From NCBI GenBank assembly GCA_024343425.1, contig BRLC01000017.1, forward strand, positions 1 to 64,000: a DNA stretch of 64,000 nucleotides, given 5' to 3'. Position 1 is the first letter of the stretch; each line of letters starts with the position of its first letter. A program made the translations under genes and the position numbers. The notes under the pieces were generated by a model. The model saw nothing but the letters and a program-made list of their open reading frames with translations. It was not told the DNA's origin and did no database searches. This DNA is from Rhizobiaceae bacterium MnEN-MB40S (lineage in GTDB: Bacteria; Pseudomonadota; Alphaproteobacteria; Rhizobiales; Rhizobiaceae). This document shows positions 35,586-44,802 of this stretch, piece by piece.

Positions 35586-35747
35586 GGCTTACTCGATCGG
35601 GGGGCAGGCGGGTTCAGGATCTGTGTACACGATCGCTTCTGTCGAGGGAAACGGCCAGACGCCGCTGACATCCTCGTCGCATCGGCGCATGCATGGCGCG
35701 CTCCTTCCGGGGCGCCGATACGAAGGCGCTCGACATGTTGCCTATTT

Positions 35748-35765
35748 TTCTATAGTGCAATAGAA
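35748..35765. promoter_or_regulatory. Candidate TetR operator upstream of the O-demethylase gene
   Basis: TTCTATAGTGCAATAGAA is a dyad with perfect TTCTAT and ATAGAA arms around six bases. It lies in the 250-base divergent region between tetR and the demethylase gene, 70 bases before ATG 35835. Its similarity to the site at 34935 is the main support. Confidence 0.65.
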
Positions 35766-35834
35766 TTATCAAGGCTGCAATCCGGATATGCCGGGGCATT
35801 GGCAGCGCGCCAGGCGGCAAGGGAGGAGATCGAC

Positions 35835-37286
35835 ATGGCCGGAAATGAAACACAACCGCAATCCTTGAGCGACCTGATCGAACAGGTCGCCAATATCGTC
35901 GATCACCTGTTTCGCAATCCGCCGAAGAATGCATTGACGATCTACACCCAGATGATGCCGGGCGACGCCGTGCGGCCGGAATTCACGACCTGGCGCGACG
36001 AGCAGCGTTCCTGGCGAGAGACCATCGCGCTGCACGACCAGAGCTACCACATGCACAGCCTGCACCTGCGCGGACCCGGCGCGCTGGATCTGTGCCAGTA
36101 TCTCGCCGTCAACTCCTTCCGGACCTTCGAGGTGGGTGCGGCGAAGCAGTTTGTGGCGTGTTCGCCGGAAGGTCATGTGATCGGCGACGCAATCATCTAT
36201 CGTCTGGAGCAGGAACACTTTATCGTCGTCGGCAATCCCTCGACCACCGACTGGGTGGAGTTCAATGCGCAGGCGCTCGGCTATGAGGTCGAATCCGAAC
36301 TCGATCCGATGTGGGCGCTCAACAAGGCGAAGAAGCGCAATTTCTACCGCTACCAGGTGGAAGGACCGAACGCCTGGGATCTGCTGGAAAAACTGCATGG
36401 CGGTCCGTTGCCGGAGATAAAATTCTTCCGATCGGATATCCTTGATATCGCCGGATGCAAGGTTCGCGGCATGCGCCACACCATGGGCGGCGTTCCCGGT
36501 CTTGAGCTTTCCGGCCCCTGGGAGGATCGACAGGCCGTCAAGAAAGCGCTTGTGAGCGAGGGCACGGACTTCGGGCTGCGGCAAATCGGGTCCATTGGCT
36601 ATTTCACCACCGTCATCGAATCAGGCTGGTGGGCGGTGCCGGTTTCAGCCGTCTACACCAGCCCGGCAATGAAGCCCTACCGCGACTGGCTGAGTTCGCG
36701 GAATGCGGCGATGCGCATGTCGCTCGGCGGCAGCTTTTATTCGCCTGACATCGAAGACTATTATCTGACGCCGTTCGACCTCAATTACGGCCATCTGGTG
36801 AAGTTCGACCATGACTATGTCGGTCGGGAGGCGCTGGAAGCGATGGTCGGCAAGCCGCACCGCAAGAAGGTGACGCTGATCTGGAACGCCGAGGACGTGA
36901 TGAAGGTCATGCAGAGCCAGTTCGAGATCGGCGACCGCAATCCGCTACCGATCACCATGCCATTGGCGGCCGCCGCGCGCATGCATTACGACCGCGTTAC
37001 CGACAAGTCGGGCAAGACGATCGGCCTCGCCACCTATCCGACCTACACGGTCAACGAACACGCCATGATGTCGCTTGCGAGCGTCGACGCGGACTTCGCC
37101 GAACACGGAACCGAAGTCGTTCTCTACTGGGGCGAAGATGGCGGAGGGGCTCGCAGCGCCGGCAATATCGAACCGCACGAACAGGTCAAGATCCGCGCCA
37201 TCGTGGCGCCGTCGCCGATCAGTCTCGCGGCGCAGTCCTATCGCAGCGAAATCGGCGTGAAACGCGGCTCGCTAGAAGCTGTATAG
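35835..37286 (+). CDS. GcvT-fold tetrahydrofolate-dependent aromatic O-demethylase (LigM/DesA-like)
   Basis: A 483-residue protein of the aminomethyltransferase fold. It follows the vanillate/syringate O-demethylases LigM and DesA of Sphingobium along its length: FTTWRDEQRSWRE, DQSYHMHSLHLRGP, YRYQVEGPNAWDLLEKL, ESGWWAVPVSAVYT, GGSFYSPDIEDYY, VTLIWNAEDVMKVM. LigM and DesA pass an aryl methyl group to tetrahydrofolate. The length is also right. ATG 35835 follows GGGAGGAG. Neighbouring genes (aryl-CoA-type thioesterase, acyl-CoA ligase, importer) agree with methoxylated aromatic acid use. DMSP demethylase-like relatives share the fold, so the substrate needs testing. Confidence 0.82.
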   Translation: MAGNETQPQSLSDLIEQVANIVDHLFRNPPKNALTIYTQMMPGDAVRPEFTTWRDEQRSWRETIALHDQSYHMHSLHLRGPGALDLCQYLAVNSFRTFEVGAAKQFVACSPEGHVIGDAIIYRLEQEHFIVVGNPSTTDWVEFNAQALGYEVESELDPMWALNKAKKRNFYRYQVEGPNAWDLLEKLHGGPLPEIKFFRSDILDIAGCKVRGMRHTMGGVPGLELSGPWEDRQAVKKALVSEGTDFGLRQIGSIGYFTTVIESGWWAVPVSAVYTSPAMKPYRDWLSSRNAAMRMSLGGSFYSPDIEDYYLTPFDLNYGHLVKFDHDYVGREALEAMVGKPHRKKVTLIWNAEDVMKVMQSQFEIGDRNPLPITMPLAAAARMHYDRVTDKSGKTIGLATYPTYTVNEHAMMSLASVDADFAEHGTEVVLYWGEDGGGARSAGNIEPHEQVKIRAIVAPSPISLAAQSYRSEIGVKRGSLEAV

Positions 37287-37338
37287 TGTTCGCGAATCGG
37301 ACAGGCGCCGCCAAGGGGCGAGAGAAAGGGACTGAGCG

Positions 37339-37755
37339 ATGCTTTCCAACACACTGACGCGGCGGATCGAATGGGGCGATTGCGATCCGGCCGGGATTGT
37401 CTTTAATCCGAATTTTTTCTCATTCTTCGACCACGGCGTCACAATGCTCTACGAGGCGGCGGGGCTGCCGAAACAGGAGATGGTGGCGCGCTACGGCATC
37501 GCCGGATGTCCGCTGGTTGCGACGAATGCGCAGTTCAAGGCGCCTTGCCGTTATGGCGACGAGATCGAGATCGCAAGCAGCATCGCCGAGATTCGCAAAT
37601 CCAGTTTCGATATCCTCCACGCGCTGACCAAAGACGGCGCCTTGTGCGTCGAGGTCCGGGAAACGCGCGTCTGGACGCAGAAGGATCCGGAGACGGGTAG
37701 ACTGAAATCCACCCCTATACCGGCTGATGTCGTCGCCCGCTTCCGCGGTGAGTGA
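37339..37755 (+). CDS. 4-hydroxybenzoyl-CoA thioesterase-type acyl-CoA thioesterase
   Basis: A 138-residue hotdog-fold thioesterase. RIEWGDCDPAGIVFNPNFF carries D16, which corresponds to the catalytic Asp17 of Pseudomonas 4-hydroxybenzoyl-CoA thioesterase. It lies 52 bases after the O-demethylase gene in the same direction (AGAGAAAGGG upstream of ATG). With a CoA ligase nearby it would release a free aromatic acid from its CoA ester. YbgC-type relatives act on other acyl-CoAs, so the substrate is not certain. Confidence 0.87.
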   Translation: MLSNTLTRRIEWGDCDPAGIVFNPNFFSFFDHGVTMLYEAAGLPKQEMVARYGIAGCPLVATNAQFKAPCRYGDEIEIASSIAEIRKSSFDILHALTKDGALCVEVRETRVWTQKDPETGRLKSTPIPADVVARFRGE

Positions 37756-37758
37756 GTC

Positions 37759-38295
37759 TTATCCGCCGGTGTATTGCGGGGCTGCGGCGTCAAATTCCTT
37801 GCGCAGGTTGACGTTCACGCGCCGGTTCTGGGCCTTGCAGGCGAGATCGGAGCAATTGCGCACCAGGCGTTCCTTGCCGTAGCCCTTGGCCCACATCCGG
37901 CGCCGGTCGACGCCTTTGGAAGCCAGATAGTCCATCACCGCGTTCGCCCGCTTGTCGGACAACGCCACATTGGCTGCGTCGGAACCAGGGTCATCGGCGA
38001 AACCCTGCAGCTTGATCAGCCATTTCGGATGGCGCACCAGCCATTGCGCCTGCAGGTCCATCGTTTCCAGCGCCACATCGTCAAACTCGGCGGATCCGGA
38101 AGCAAAGTAGACGCGTCGCCCGACGGTCATCACGAAATTCTCTTCGCTGTCTGATTTCGCATTCGCAAAGCCGACGGCCGGATCGTCCGTGCTGCCGCTC
38201 AGCGGGTCGCCGAGGCTCGCAGTGGTGCAGCCGGACGCGCCGAGGCCGCCTGCCAGCAAGGCGCATGCGATCAATGCGTGAAAGATGGACTTCAT
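37759..38295 (-). CDS. OmpA-family lipoprotein
   Basis: A 178-residue protein. The lipoprotein signal peptide covers residues 1-21 with a lipobox GASGC after LLAGGL. The C-terminal OmpA-like peptidoglycan-binding domain (about 70-170) has VYFASGSAEFDDVALE, LQGFADDPGSDAANVALSDKRANAV and GYGKERLVRNCSDLACKAQNRR. It should anchor the outer membrane to peptidoglycan. ATG 38295 is chosen because the signal peptide begins there. It converges on the thioesterase gene, with only three bases between the stops. Confidence 0.9.
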   Translation of the reverse strand: MKSIFHALIACALLAGGLGASGCTTASLGDPLSGSTDDPAVGFANAKSDSEENFVMTVGRRVYFASGSAEFDDVALETMDLQAQWLVRHPKWLIKLQGFADDPGSDAANVALSDKRANAVMDYLASKGVDRRRMWAKGYGKERLVRNCSDLACKAQNRRVNVNLRKEFDAAAPQYTGG

Positions 38296-38335
38296 GGATA
38301 TTGAAACCTGCTTTTGAGTATCGGGCGACGGCGCG

Positions 38336-38971
38336 TCAGGCGCGGTCGGATATATGTTCGAGCACCAGCACGGAGGTGCCGACCGGCACGCGCCTGTAGA
38401 GATCGATGATGTCCTCGTTGAACATGCGAATACAGCCGGACGAAACATCCGATCCGATCGACCAGGGTTCGGCGGTCCCATGCAGGCGGTAGCCGGTGTC
38501 GCCCTTATCATTGTGCAGATAGAGACCCCGCGCGCCCATCGGATTTCTGGGGCCGCCTTCCATCATCTGAGGAAGACCGGGCTGGCGCGCGTGCATTTCC
38601 TTCGGCGGCGTCCAGGTGGGCCAGCGCTGCTTGCGCGCGACATTGGCGCGGCCAAACCACTGAAACCCTTCGCGGCCGACGCCGACGCCGTAGCGGATCG
38701 CGGTGTTGTTTTCCCAGATCCAGTACATGTAGTGATTATTGGTGTCGATCACGACGGTGCCCTGTGGTTCGTCGGAGAAATACTTCACCATCTGCCGCTT
38801 CCAGCGGTCATCGATGGAATCGAAGTTTGTATTTGGATACGTGTATCCGCCATCCGTCGTCGAGCCCTTGAAGTAGCGCGACGCGTTCGACTGGGCCGCT
38901 GCGTGGCGAATGCCGGGCTGTGCGAGCGCCGCCGCAGCTATCGCGCCACCAAGAAAAATGCGCCTGTTCAT
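38336..38971 (-). CDS. L,D-transpeptidase (YkuD domain)
   Basis: A 211-residue exported protein. The signal sequence has two Arg at the start (MNRRIFLGGAIAAAAL), so Tat export is possible, with cleavage near AAAQ. The YkuD catalytic motif is H164-G-T ... S-S-G-C180-I-R-M, with Cys180 as nucleophile. Such enzymes make 3-3 crosslinks in peptidoglycan or attach proteins to it. The gene lies 40 bases upstream of the OmpA-type lipoprotein on the same strand, a fitting envelope pair. Confidence 0.92.
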   Translation of the reverse strand: MNRRIFLGGAIAAAALAQPGIRHAAAQSNASRYFKGSTTDGGYTYPNTNFDSIDDRWKRQMVKYFSDEPQGTVVIDTNNHYMYWIWENNTAIRYGVGVGREGFQWFGRANVARKQRWPTWTPPKEMHARQPGLPQMMEGGPRNPMGARGLYLHNDKGDTGYRLHGTAEPWSIGSDVSSGCIRMFNEDIIDLYRRVPVGTSVLVLEHISDRA

Positions 38972-39792
38972 CTAAATCCTCCTGTGCCGGAGCAATATTC
39001 CGGCGGAATTCATCCTACGGGTTCATGATTGCTAGTGATCGCCCAAATTTTGGAAAAGGTCAATGAATCGTCATGGTTTCCGTTCCAAACCGCGCTTTGG
39101 TTCGACCGGTTGCTGTGCTGATTCGCACCTATCCTGAGTGGTGTTCGCCAAAGTTGGACTGCGCGCGCATAACACCGCTGATCACGGTTTCGTGAAGCAC
39201 GAAACGCACGCATAGCGATTCATGCGTCAAGCCTGAAATGAATCTCTGATTGTAAAAAATTCTTACACGATGAATCATGATTAAACGTATTATTAATTAT
39301 GGTTTTTAAGAATTATCTCTTCAATTTATTGATGTGCACAAGCATAAAAAATAGTATTAATTTCTAATATTATTGCCAAGGATTTATGAAAAATTCCAGA
39401 AGGCGACAGGGAATATTTTGAAAAGATACAATGAGCAGTAAACAATGACGAATGTATTACGAAATTCAAGTTCGTTTTGACAGAGAAAAAACAACCTGGA
39501 ATTGCAGGTTTACAGCAGTTTTCTCTACAGCATGAACGAAGAGGTAAATGTAAAAACCTGCTTGGAATCAGTAGTTTGGTGCAATTTTCTGCCATTGCAG
39601 ACCATACAAGAATTCATCATCAGGTAGATACTGTTGCAGATTCACAACTTACATCAGAAATGCAGAACAATTTGCCTCATTTCAGTTGTTGCAAGAACTC
39701 ACGAGTGTTAATCAGTCAGAGTTGTCGGGTGATATGAGTATGAATCAGCGTGATCTTATCGGGAGATCGCGCTCTATCGGGGGAGCAAGCAA
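38972..39792. other. AT-rich gene-poor region upstream of the autotransporter
   Basis: About 820 bases without a convincing gene. The stretch 39220-39470 is conspicuously AT-rich, with runs such as AAACGTATTATTAATTATGG, unlike the flanking genes. Short frames on both strands (around 39326-39595 minus and 39477-39737 plus) have no ribosome site and no recognisable protein. The region probably contains the autotransporter promoter and control sites and may mark an insertion boundary. Confidence 0.55.
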
Positions 39793-42700
39793 TTGCTGAG
39801 TCACTTTAATACGTCTTCCAATCTGAAAACTTTGCGCCGCAGGCTTGTCGCAGGCGTATCCGCCGTAGGACTTGCGGCTGTCGCAGTTCCCGCCGGTGGA
39901 ATACTGATGTCCAGTCAGGCTCTGGCGGACAATGAATGCGGTCTCGTAACGAATCCGCCGACTCCTGCGACGATTGCTTGCGGATCCGGATCGTTTACTA
40001 ACGGGATCACGTACGACAATGCCGATACAGGCACAAACCCTGTAATTTTCACTTTCACGAATACGCAGGCGACAGACAATAGCGGCACCAGCCGCGATGC
40101 TGTGAATTTGAGCACGAACGACCCTAACCAGTTTTTGGTTATCGAGGTCAGGCAACTGGCTCCTGGCGCTGCGCCAGTTATCGTCGGTGGTAGTGCGATT
40201 TTTAGCGCCGACGGTTTCAATGCCGCGACAACTGGCGATGGCGCCTATATAGATATGGTCATGAGCGCCGGTAGTATTTCCGGTGGAACAAGCTCTGTAA
40301 CGGGTTCTGCTAATGGCCTGGATTTGTCAACTGACGGCGACGGGTCTTACATCACCTTTACACAGAGTGGCGGATCGATCAGCGGTGGGAGCGCGCTTAC
40401 TGGTTCTGCAAGCGGTCTCCTGCTTTCCTCCGGTGACGACAATTCTCCGGTATCTTACTATCTGACTGGCGGTACAGTCGCGGGCGGCACGTCCAATCTT
40501 TTGGGCGACGCAGTCGGAGTTGGCATCTATACCGACGGATCGAATTCGCCGATTACAGTCGAAACTTCGACCGGAACGACGGTAACCGGCGGAGAAGCTC
40601 TGGTTGGTTTTTCCGATGGCATGCAACTGTTCACGACTGGCGGCTCCGATATCACCGCAACTATCAACGGTAATATATCAGCTCCCAACACAACGCTTGG
40701 TGAAGGGGTTGCAGCTGGTCTGTTTGCCTCGGCGAGTGGTGGCGATGGCATCGTCGGCCTGACCATCGGCGAGACGTCGACTGTGTCTGGCAGCGCGGCT
40801 GGCGTCATAGGTATCGCTGAAGGCGCAGGCACCTCGACTGTCAATGTGTATGGTAATGTCAACCAGACGAGCGCGAGTGCAGGTTACCTCCCCTTGCTGG
40901 GTACAGTCGGCGTTCCGGTTGGTGTAGCAGCCATTACCACTGGCAGTGGCGATGCAACAGCGACAACCCATGCCGGCAGCACGGTAACGCAATCAGGCGA
41001 TCTGTCGCTTGTGGGCACTGGGGGTGTTGGTGTTGTTGCTTGGGCTGATGGCACAGGCAATGCATTTGCAACGGCGAATGGCAATGTCACGGCGCGCGGC
41101 GTCGGTGTGGCGGCTGTGGCTGCAGGCGGCGGCGATGCAACTGCGCTCTCCACTGCAAGTATCAATGTAACGGGAACGTCATCTCCTGCACTTCTGGGAG
41201 CGACCGTTGGTCTGCTCGCGCAGGCGAACGACGGAAACGCCTCCGCCTCGTTGATTGGCGGCAACGTGGGCATCGTGCTCGGTCAGGAACCTGATATCGG
41301 CGTCGCGGCTGTTGTTGGGCTGGGTGGCACAGGTGATGCGACTGTGACTGTCGGTGACGGCGCTGCGCAATCGTCCCTGGTCAACGCCAATGGCGTCGGT
41401 CTTCTGGGTGTCAACCTCGGAACCGGCAATGTCATGATCAGCTCTGAAACGGCTGATCCGGAAGGCGATATGAACATCGTCAACTCTGACGGCGTTGGTG
41501 TGGCGGGCTTCGCTCTCGACGGAAACGTGGATATCACGACCGGTATCGTCAATTCCAATCTCGGAGGTGGCGGCGGCCTCGGCGGCAGCGGCGTACTCGG
41601 TATTGCGGTTGGCGGCGATGCCACCGTTACAACTGAAGGCAAGACTTCAGTTGCTGACGGCGGACTGATCGGCGCCGGTGCGTTGTCGATCGACGGCAAT
41701 GCCACGGTAACTGTTAACGGCGTAATCGATCCGCCTGTCATCGGTGCGATTTCCGCAGCCTTCGGGGCTGGAACCGCCACCACCAATGTAAACGCTCTGA
41801 CGCAGGCGACCGGCCTCGGTGCCGGCGCTATTCAGATTGGTGGTCCAACCGGGGACGCAATCGTTACGACCAGTGCCGCCATCCAGTCGGATTTCATGGG
41901 CATCGGCGCCCTGAATGTTGGTGGTGAGGGCAATATCGATATCGATGTCGACGGGTCCGTTTCCGGATTGACAGGCGCCAATGTCGGCTACAACGGCATT
42001 ATGGCGGTCAGCCTGTTCAACGAAGGCAACGTCAATGTCGACACCACGGCAAATGGCACGATCGCCGCAGACAATGACGGCATTCAGGTATCTAAAGTGT
42101 TCGGACCCGGATCTGTCCTGGTGAACACTTCCGCCGCCATAAGCGCTGGCGACGAAGGCATCGAGGTGCTCAGCCTCGGAAATGACGGCAACATCAGCAT
42201 CATCACGAACACCGGTAGCACGATCGTCGCCGGCGATGATGGAATCAGCTCCCTTCGCTACTTCGGCGACGGAGATCTGTACGTTTCGGCCGATGATGCG
42301 ATCGACGCAGGCGATGACGGCATCGAATCGGTCAGCATCGACTCTGAAGGTGATGTAAACATCGCCACGCAGAATGGCGGCACAGCTGGCGATGGTTCCG
42401 ATGGCGGTACGATCGTCGCCGCAGACGACGGCATCAGCGTCGTCAAGGTGCTTGGCGGCGGAGACGTGAATGTCTACGCAAATGCCGACATCAACGCAGG
42501 CGATGAGGCAATCGGCATCTTCCGCACTCTGAGCGGCGGTGCCGGTTCGACGATCAATGTAGGCGTTGACGGAACGTCCACCCTGGTCTCCGGCCAGAAC
42601 GGCATTGAAGTCTTCACGCCGCTCGCACTGAACGACGTTAACGTCACCGTCGGCACGGGCTCTGAGGTTCTGTCGGACGATGGCGTCGCAGTCTCCGTGG

Positions 42701-44643
42701 GCGGCTTCTCGCTCCTCGGCGACAACAACGTGACGGTTACGTCGGACGGCCTGCTTCGCGGTGAAGGTTCGCTGCTCGAGCCGGTTGTCTTCGTCGGCAC
42801 CGACGGTACTTCGACAATCCGTAACACCGACAACGGCGTCATCGTAAGCGACACCGGCGACTGGGACGATGACGCAATCATCTCCCTGGCCGGCAGCGAC
42901 ATCGAGGTCTACAACTCGGGCGACGTCACCGGCCAGATGAAGCTGATCAGCTTTGACAGCTATGCGATGATCGACAACTCCGGCGACTGGGAAACTTCCG
43001 GGATCAACATGATCTACGGCCTCAACGGAGACGCCACGCTGAACAACAGTGGCATGATCGAGACGGACGGCTTGACCCTGTTCTCCTTCGCAAGCGCGGG
43101 GGGCGACAGCATCGTCAACAACTCCGGAGAGATCTATGTCAACGGCCTGACCAGCTTCGGCGGCCCGCTGTTCGGCATCGACGACTTCAACAACTCCGGC
43201 CTCGTCAGCATGGTCAACGGTGTGTCCGACTACGGATTGGTCACGCTCCCGGTCTATGGATCCGGTATCGGCGATATGACGATTGTGGCTGGCAACTACA
43301 ACGGCATGGGTGGTGCGCTTGCGGTCGATGCTGCGCTCGGCGCTGTCGGCTCCTCGTCCTCCGATATGCTGGTCATCACCGGTGATGTCGATGGATCGAC
43401 GGAGGTCTACGTCAACAATGTCGGCGGCTTCGGCGCGTACAACCCGATCGGAATTCCGGTCGTGGGCGTCCTGTCCGGAAACACCGATCTCGGCGATTTC
43501 GTACTGGCGAATGGTCCGATCGACACAGGTCTCTTCACTTATGACCTGTTCCTCGACGCACCGGCCGATCCTGCGCAGTGGACGCCGGGCTTCGCTCCGG
43601 ACGCCAAGGCCTGGGTGCTGGCTTCCTACGCAGACTCCAGCGCCTTCATGTTCGCCCAGACGGTCAGTATCGCCCAGAACATGTGGCACACGACGGCAGA
43701 CGGCTACCTCGACCGCTCCAGCGACCTGCGTGAGATTTATGGGTCCACCGGAACCGGATACTCAACGGCCAATGCTGACTTCATCGAGGCTGCGCCTCCG
43801 CCCGCTGCGCCTGCCGTCAACAACAATGACAATGGCGTTTGGCTTCGCGGTATCGGCCAGTACGCCGAGAGTGAAGGCAGTGAATCGTTCGAAGCCTTCC
43901 CGGGTCAGTTCGTTTCCTTCAACACGGATTACAACGAGACGATCTGGGGCATCGAGGGTGGTGTCGACCACGCCTTCCATCTGAACAACGGCAGCACGCT
44001 GGTGCTAGGTCTGATGGGCGGATATGTCACCAATTCGGTCGAGTTCTCCGGAGTGGGCGATACGGCGACTGTTGATGGCGGCATGGCTGGCGTCTACGCT
44101 ACCTGGGTCAATGGCCCCGGCTACATCGACGCCCTGTTCAAGGCGGACTTCCTGACGGCCGACTTCTCGGTTGGCGGATCGCCGGCTTCGAGCGACATCC
44201 TCAACCTCGGTGGTCGCATCGAAGGCGGATACCGCTTCACCAACGCCAGCGGCTACTACATCGAGCCGGTTGCAAGCCTCGCCTATGTCAACACCAGTGT
44301 AGACGATCTGACTGTGCTCGGCACAGGCGTCCAGATCGAGGACGGCGACAGCCTCCGCGGCAAGATCGGTGGTCGTCTCGGAACGACCATGATTGTCGGC
44401 AACGGAAAGCTTGACCCGTACATCAACGCCTATGTCGGCGGTGAATTCCTCGGCGACAATTCAGCAGTCATCGCCGGACTTTCGCTCCAGGACGATATCT
44501 CCGGCGTCTTCGGGGAAGTCGGTGCCGGCTTCAACTGGTACAATGCGACCAACAACTGGTCCGTCTACGGTCAGGCGAACTACATCTTCGCCGATGAATA
44601 CTGGGCCGGAAACGGGACGCTGGGCGTACGCTACAGCTGGTAA
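39793..44643 (+). CDS. Large autotransporter (type V secretion) with repetitive passenger
   Basis: A 1616-residue protein. A long basic signal peptide (about residues 1-46, KTLRRRLVAGVSAVGLAAVA ... SSQALA/DNE) is followed by a low-complexity Gly/Thr/Val/Asp-rich passenger predicted to form a beta-helix. The C-terminal autotransporter barrel covers about 1330-1616 (DNGVWLRGIGQYAESEGS ... ending GTLGVRYSW, with the terminal aromatic residue typical of Omp insertion). Passenger residues about 757-910 contain repeated AGDDGI/ADDGI units. The start is TTG 39793 with GGGGGAG seven bases upstream; no ATG fits. A clear terminator follows at 44683. The passenger function (adhesion, aggregation) is not readable. 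Codon use in the first third is less GC-rich than in the last third. Confidence 0.88.
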   Translation: MLSHFNTSSNLKTLRRRLVAGVSAVGLAAVAVPAGGILMSSQALADNECGLVTNPPTPATIACGSGSFTNGITYDNADTGTNPVIFTFTNTQATDNSGTSRDAVNLSTNDPNQFLVIEVRQLAPGAAPVIVGGSAIFSADGFNAATTGDGAYIDMVMSAGSISGGTSSVTGSANGLDLSTDGDGSYITFTQSGGSISGGSALTGSASGLLLSSGDDNSPVSYYLTGGTVAGGTSNLLGDAVGVGIYTDGSNSPITVETSTGTTVTGGEALVGFSDGMQLFTTGGSDITATINGNISAPNTTLGEGVAAGLFASASGGDGIVGLTIGETSTVSGSAAGVIGIAEGAGTSTVNVYGNVNQTSASAGYLPLLGTVGVPVGVAAITTGSGDATATTHAGSTVTQSGDLSLVGTGGVGVVAWADGTGNAFATANGNVTARGVGVAAVAAGGGDATALSTASINVTGTSSPALLGATVGLLAQANDGNASASLIGGNVGIVLGQEPDIGVAAVVGLGGTGDATVTVGDGAAQSSLVNANGVGLLGVNLGTGNVMISSETADPEGDMNIVNSDGVGVAGFALDGNVDITTGIVNSNLGGGGGLGGSGVLGIAVGGDATVTTEGKTSVADGGLIGAGALSIDGNATVTVNGVIDPPVIGAISAAFGAGTATTNVNALTQATGLGAGAIQIGGPTGDAIVTTSAAIQSDFMGIGALNVGGEGNIDIDVDGSVSGLTGANVGYNGIMAVSLFNEGNVNVDTTANGTIAADNDGIQVSKVFGPGSVLVNTSAAISAGDEGIEVLSLGNDGNISIITNTGSTIVAGDDGISSLRYFGDGDLYVSADDAIDAGDDGIESVSIDSEGDVNIATQNGGTAGDGSDGGTIVAADDGISVVKVLGGGDVNVYANADINAGDEAIGIFRTLSGGAGSTINVGVDGTSTLVSGQNGIEVFTPLALNDVNVTVGTGSEVLSDDGVAVSVGGFSLLGDNNVTVTSDGLLRGEGSLLEPVVFVGTDGTSTIRNTDNGVIVSDTGDWDDDAIISLAGSDIEVYNSGDVTGQMKLISFDSYAMIDNSGDWETSGINMIYGLNGDATLNNSGMIETDGLTLFSFASAGGDSIVNNSGEIYVNGLTSFGGPLFGIDDFNNSGLVSMVNGVSDYGLVTLPVYGSGIGDMTIVAGNYNGMGGALAVDAALGAVGSSSSDMLVITGDVDGSTEVYVNNVGGFGAYNPIGIPVVGVLSGNTDLGDFVLANGPIDTGLFTYDLFLDAPADPAQWTPGFAPDAKAWVLASYADSSAFMFAQTVSIAQNMWHTTADGYLDRSSDLREIYGSTGTGYSTANADFIEAAPPPAAPAVNNNDNGVWLRGIGQYAESEGSESFEAFPGQFVSFNTDYNETIWGIEGGVDHAFHLNNGSTLVLGLMGGYVTNSVEFSGVGDTATVDGGMAGVYATWVNGPGYIDALFKADFLTADFSVGGSPASSDILNLGGRIEGGYRFTNASGYYIEPVASLAYVNTSVDDLTVLGTGVQIEDGDSLRGKIGGRLGTTMIVGNGKLDPYINAYVGGEFLGDNSAVIAGLSLQDDISGVFGEVGAGFNWYNATNNWSVYGQANYIFADEYWAGNGTLGVRYSW

Positions 44644-44682
44644 GGCCTAATGCCACGCCGGACCTTGGTCCGGGACTTTCAA

Positions 44683-44708
44683 GGGCGCTCACGGGAGCGC
44701 CCTTTTCT
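44683..44708 (+). terminator. Rho-independent terminator after the autotransporter
   Basis: GGGCGCTC (44683-44690) and GAGCGCCC (44695-44702) form a perfect eight-base stem with a four-base ACGG loop, followed by TTTTCTT. It starts 39 bases after the autotransporter stop and is a textbook intrinsic terminator. Confidence 0.9.
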
Positions 44709-44802
44709 TGTTAGGCGCACGTGATAATTGTTTGAGCCGAAGCTGGCGGCATTCGCTTGTTTGGCCGTCGCGGATTGACTTGAAGAACTGCGGAGGAAAT
44801 TT

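Noticed and set aside
39326..39737. Two short open frames in the AT-rich region before the autotransporter
   Set aside because: No ribosome sites, no recognisable motifs, and a composition that follows the local AT-rich DNA.
41647..43689. 680-codon open frame on the minus strand within the autotransporter gene
   Set aside because: Composition (Asp, Val, Ala, Arg) mirrors the repetitive sense strand; no ribosome site or domain. It is a shadow of the passenger repeats.
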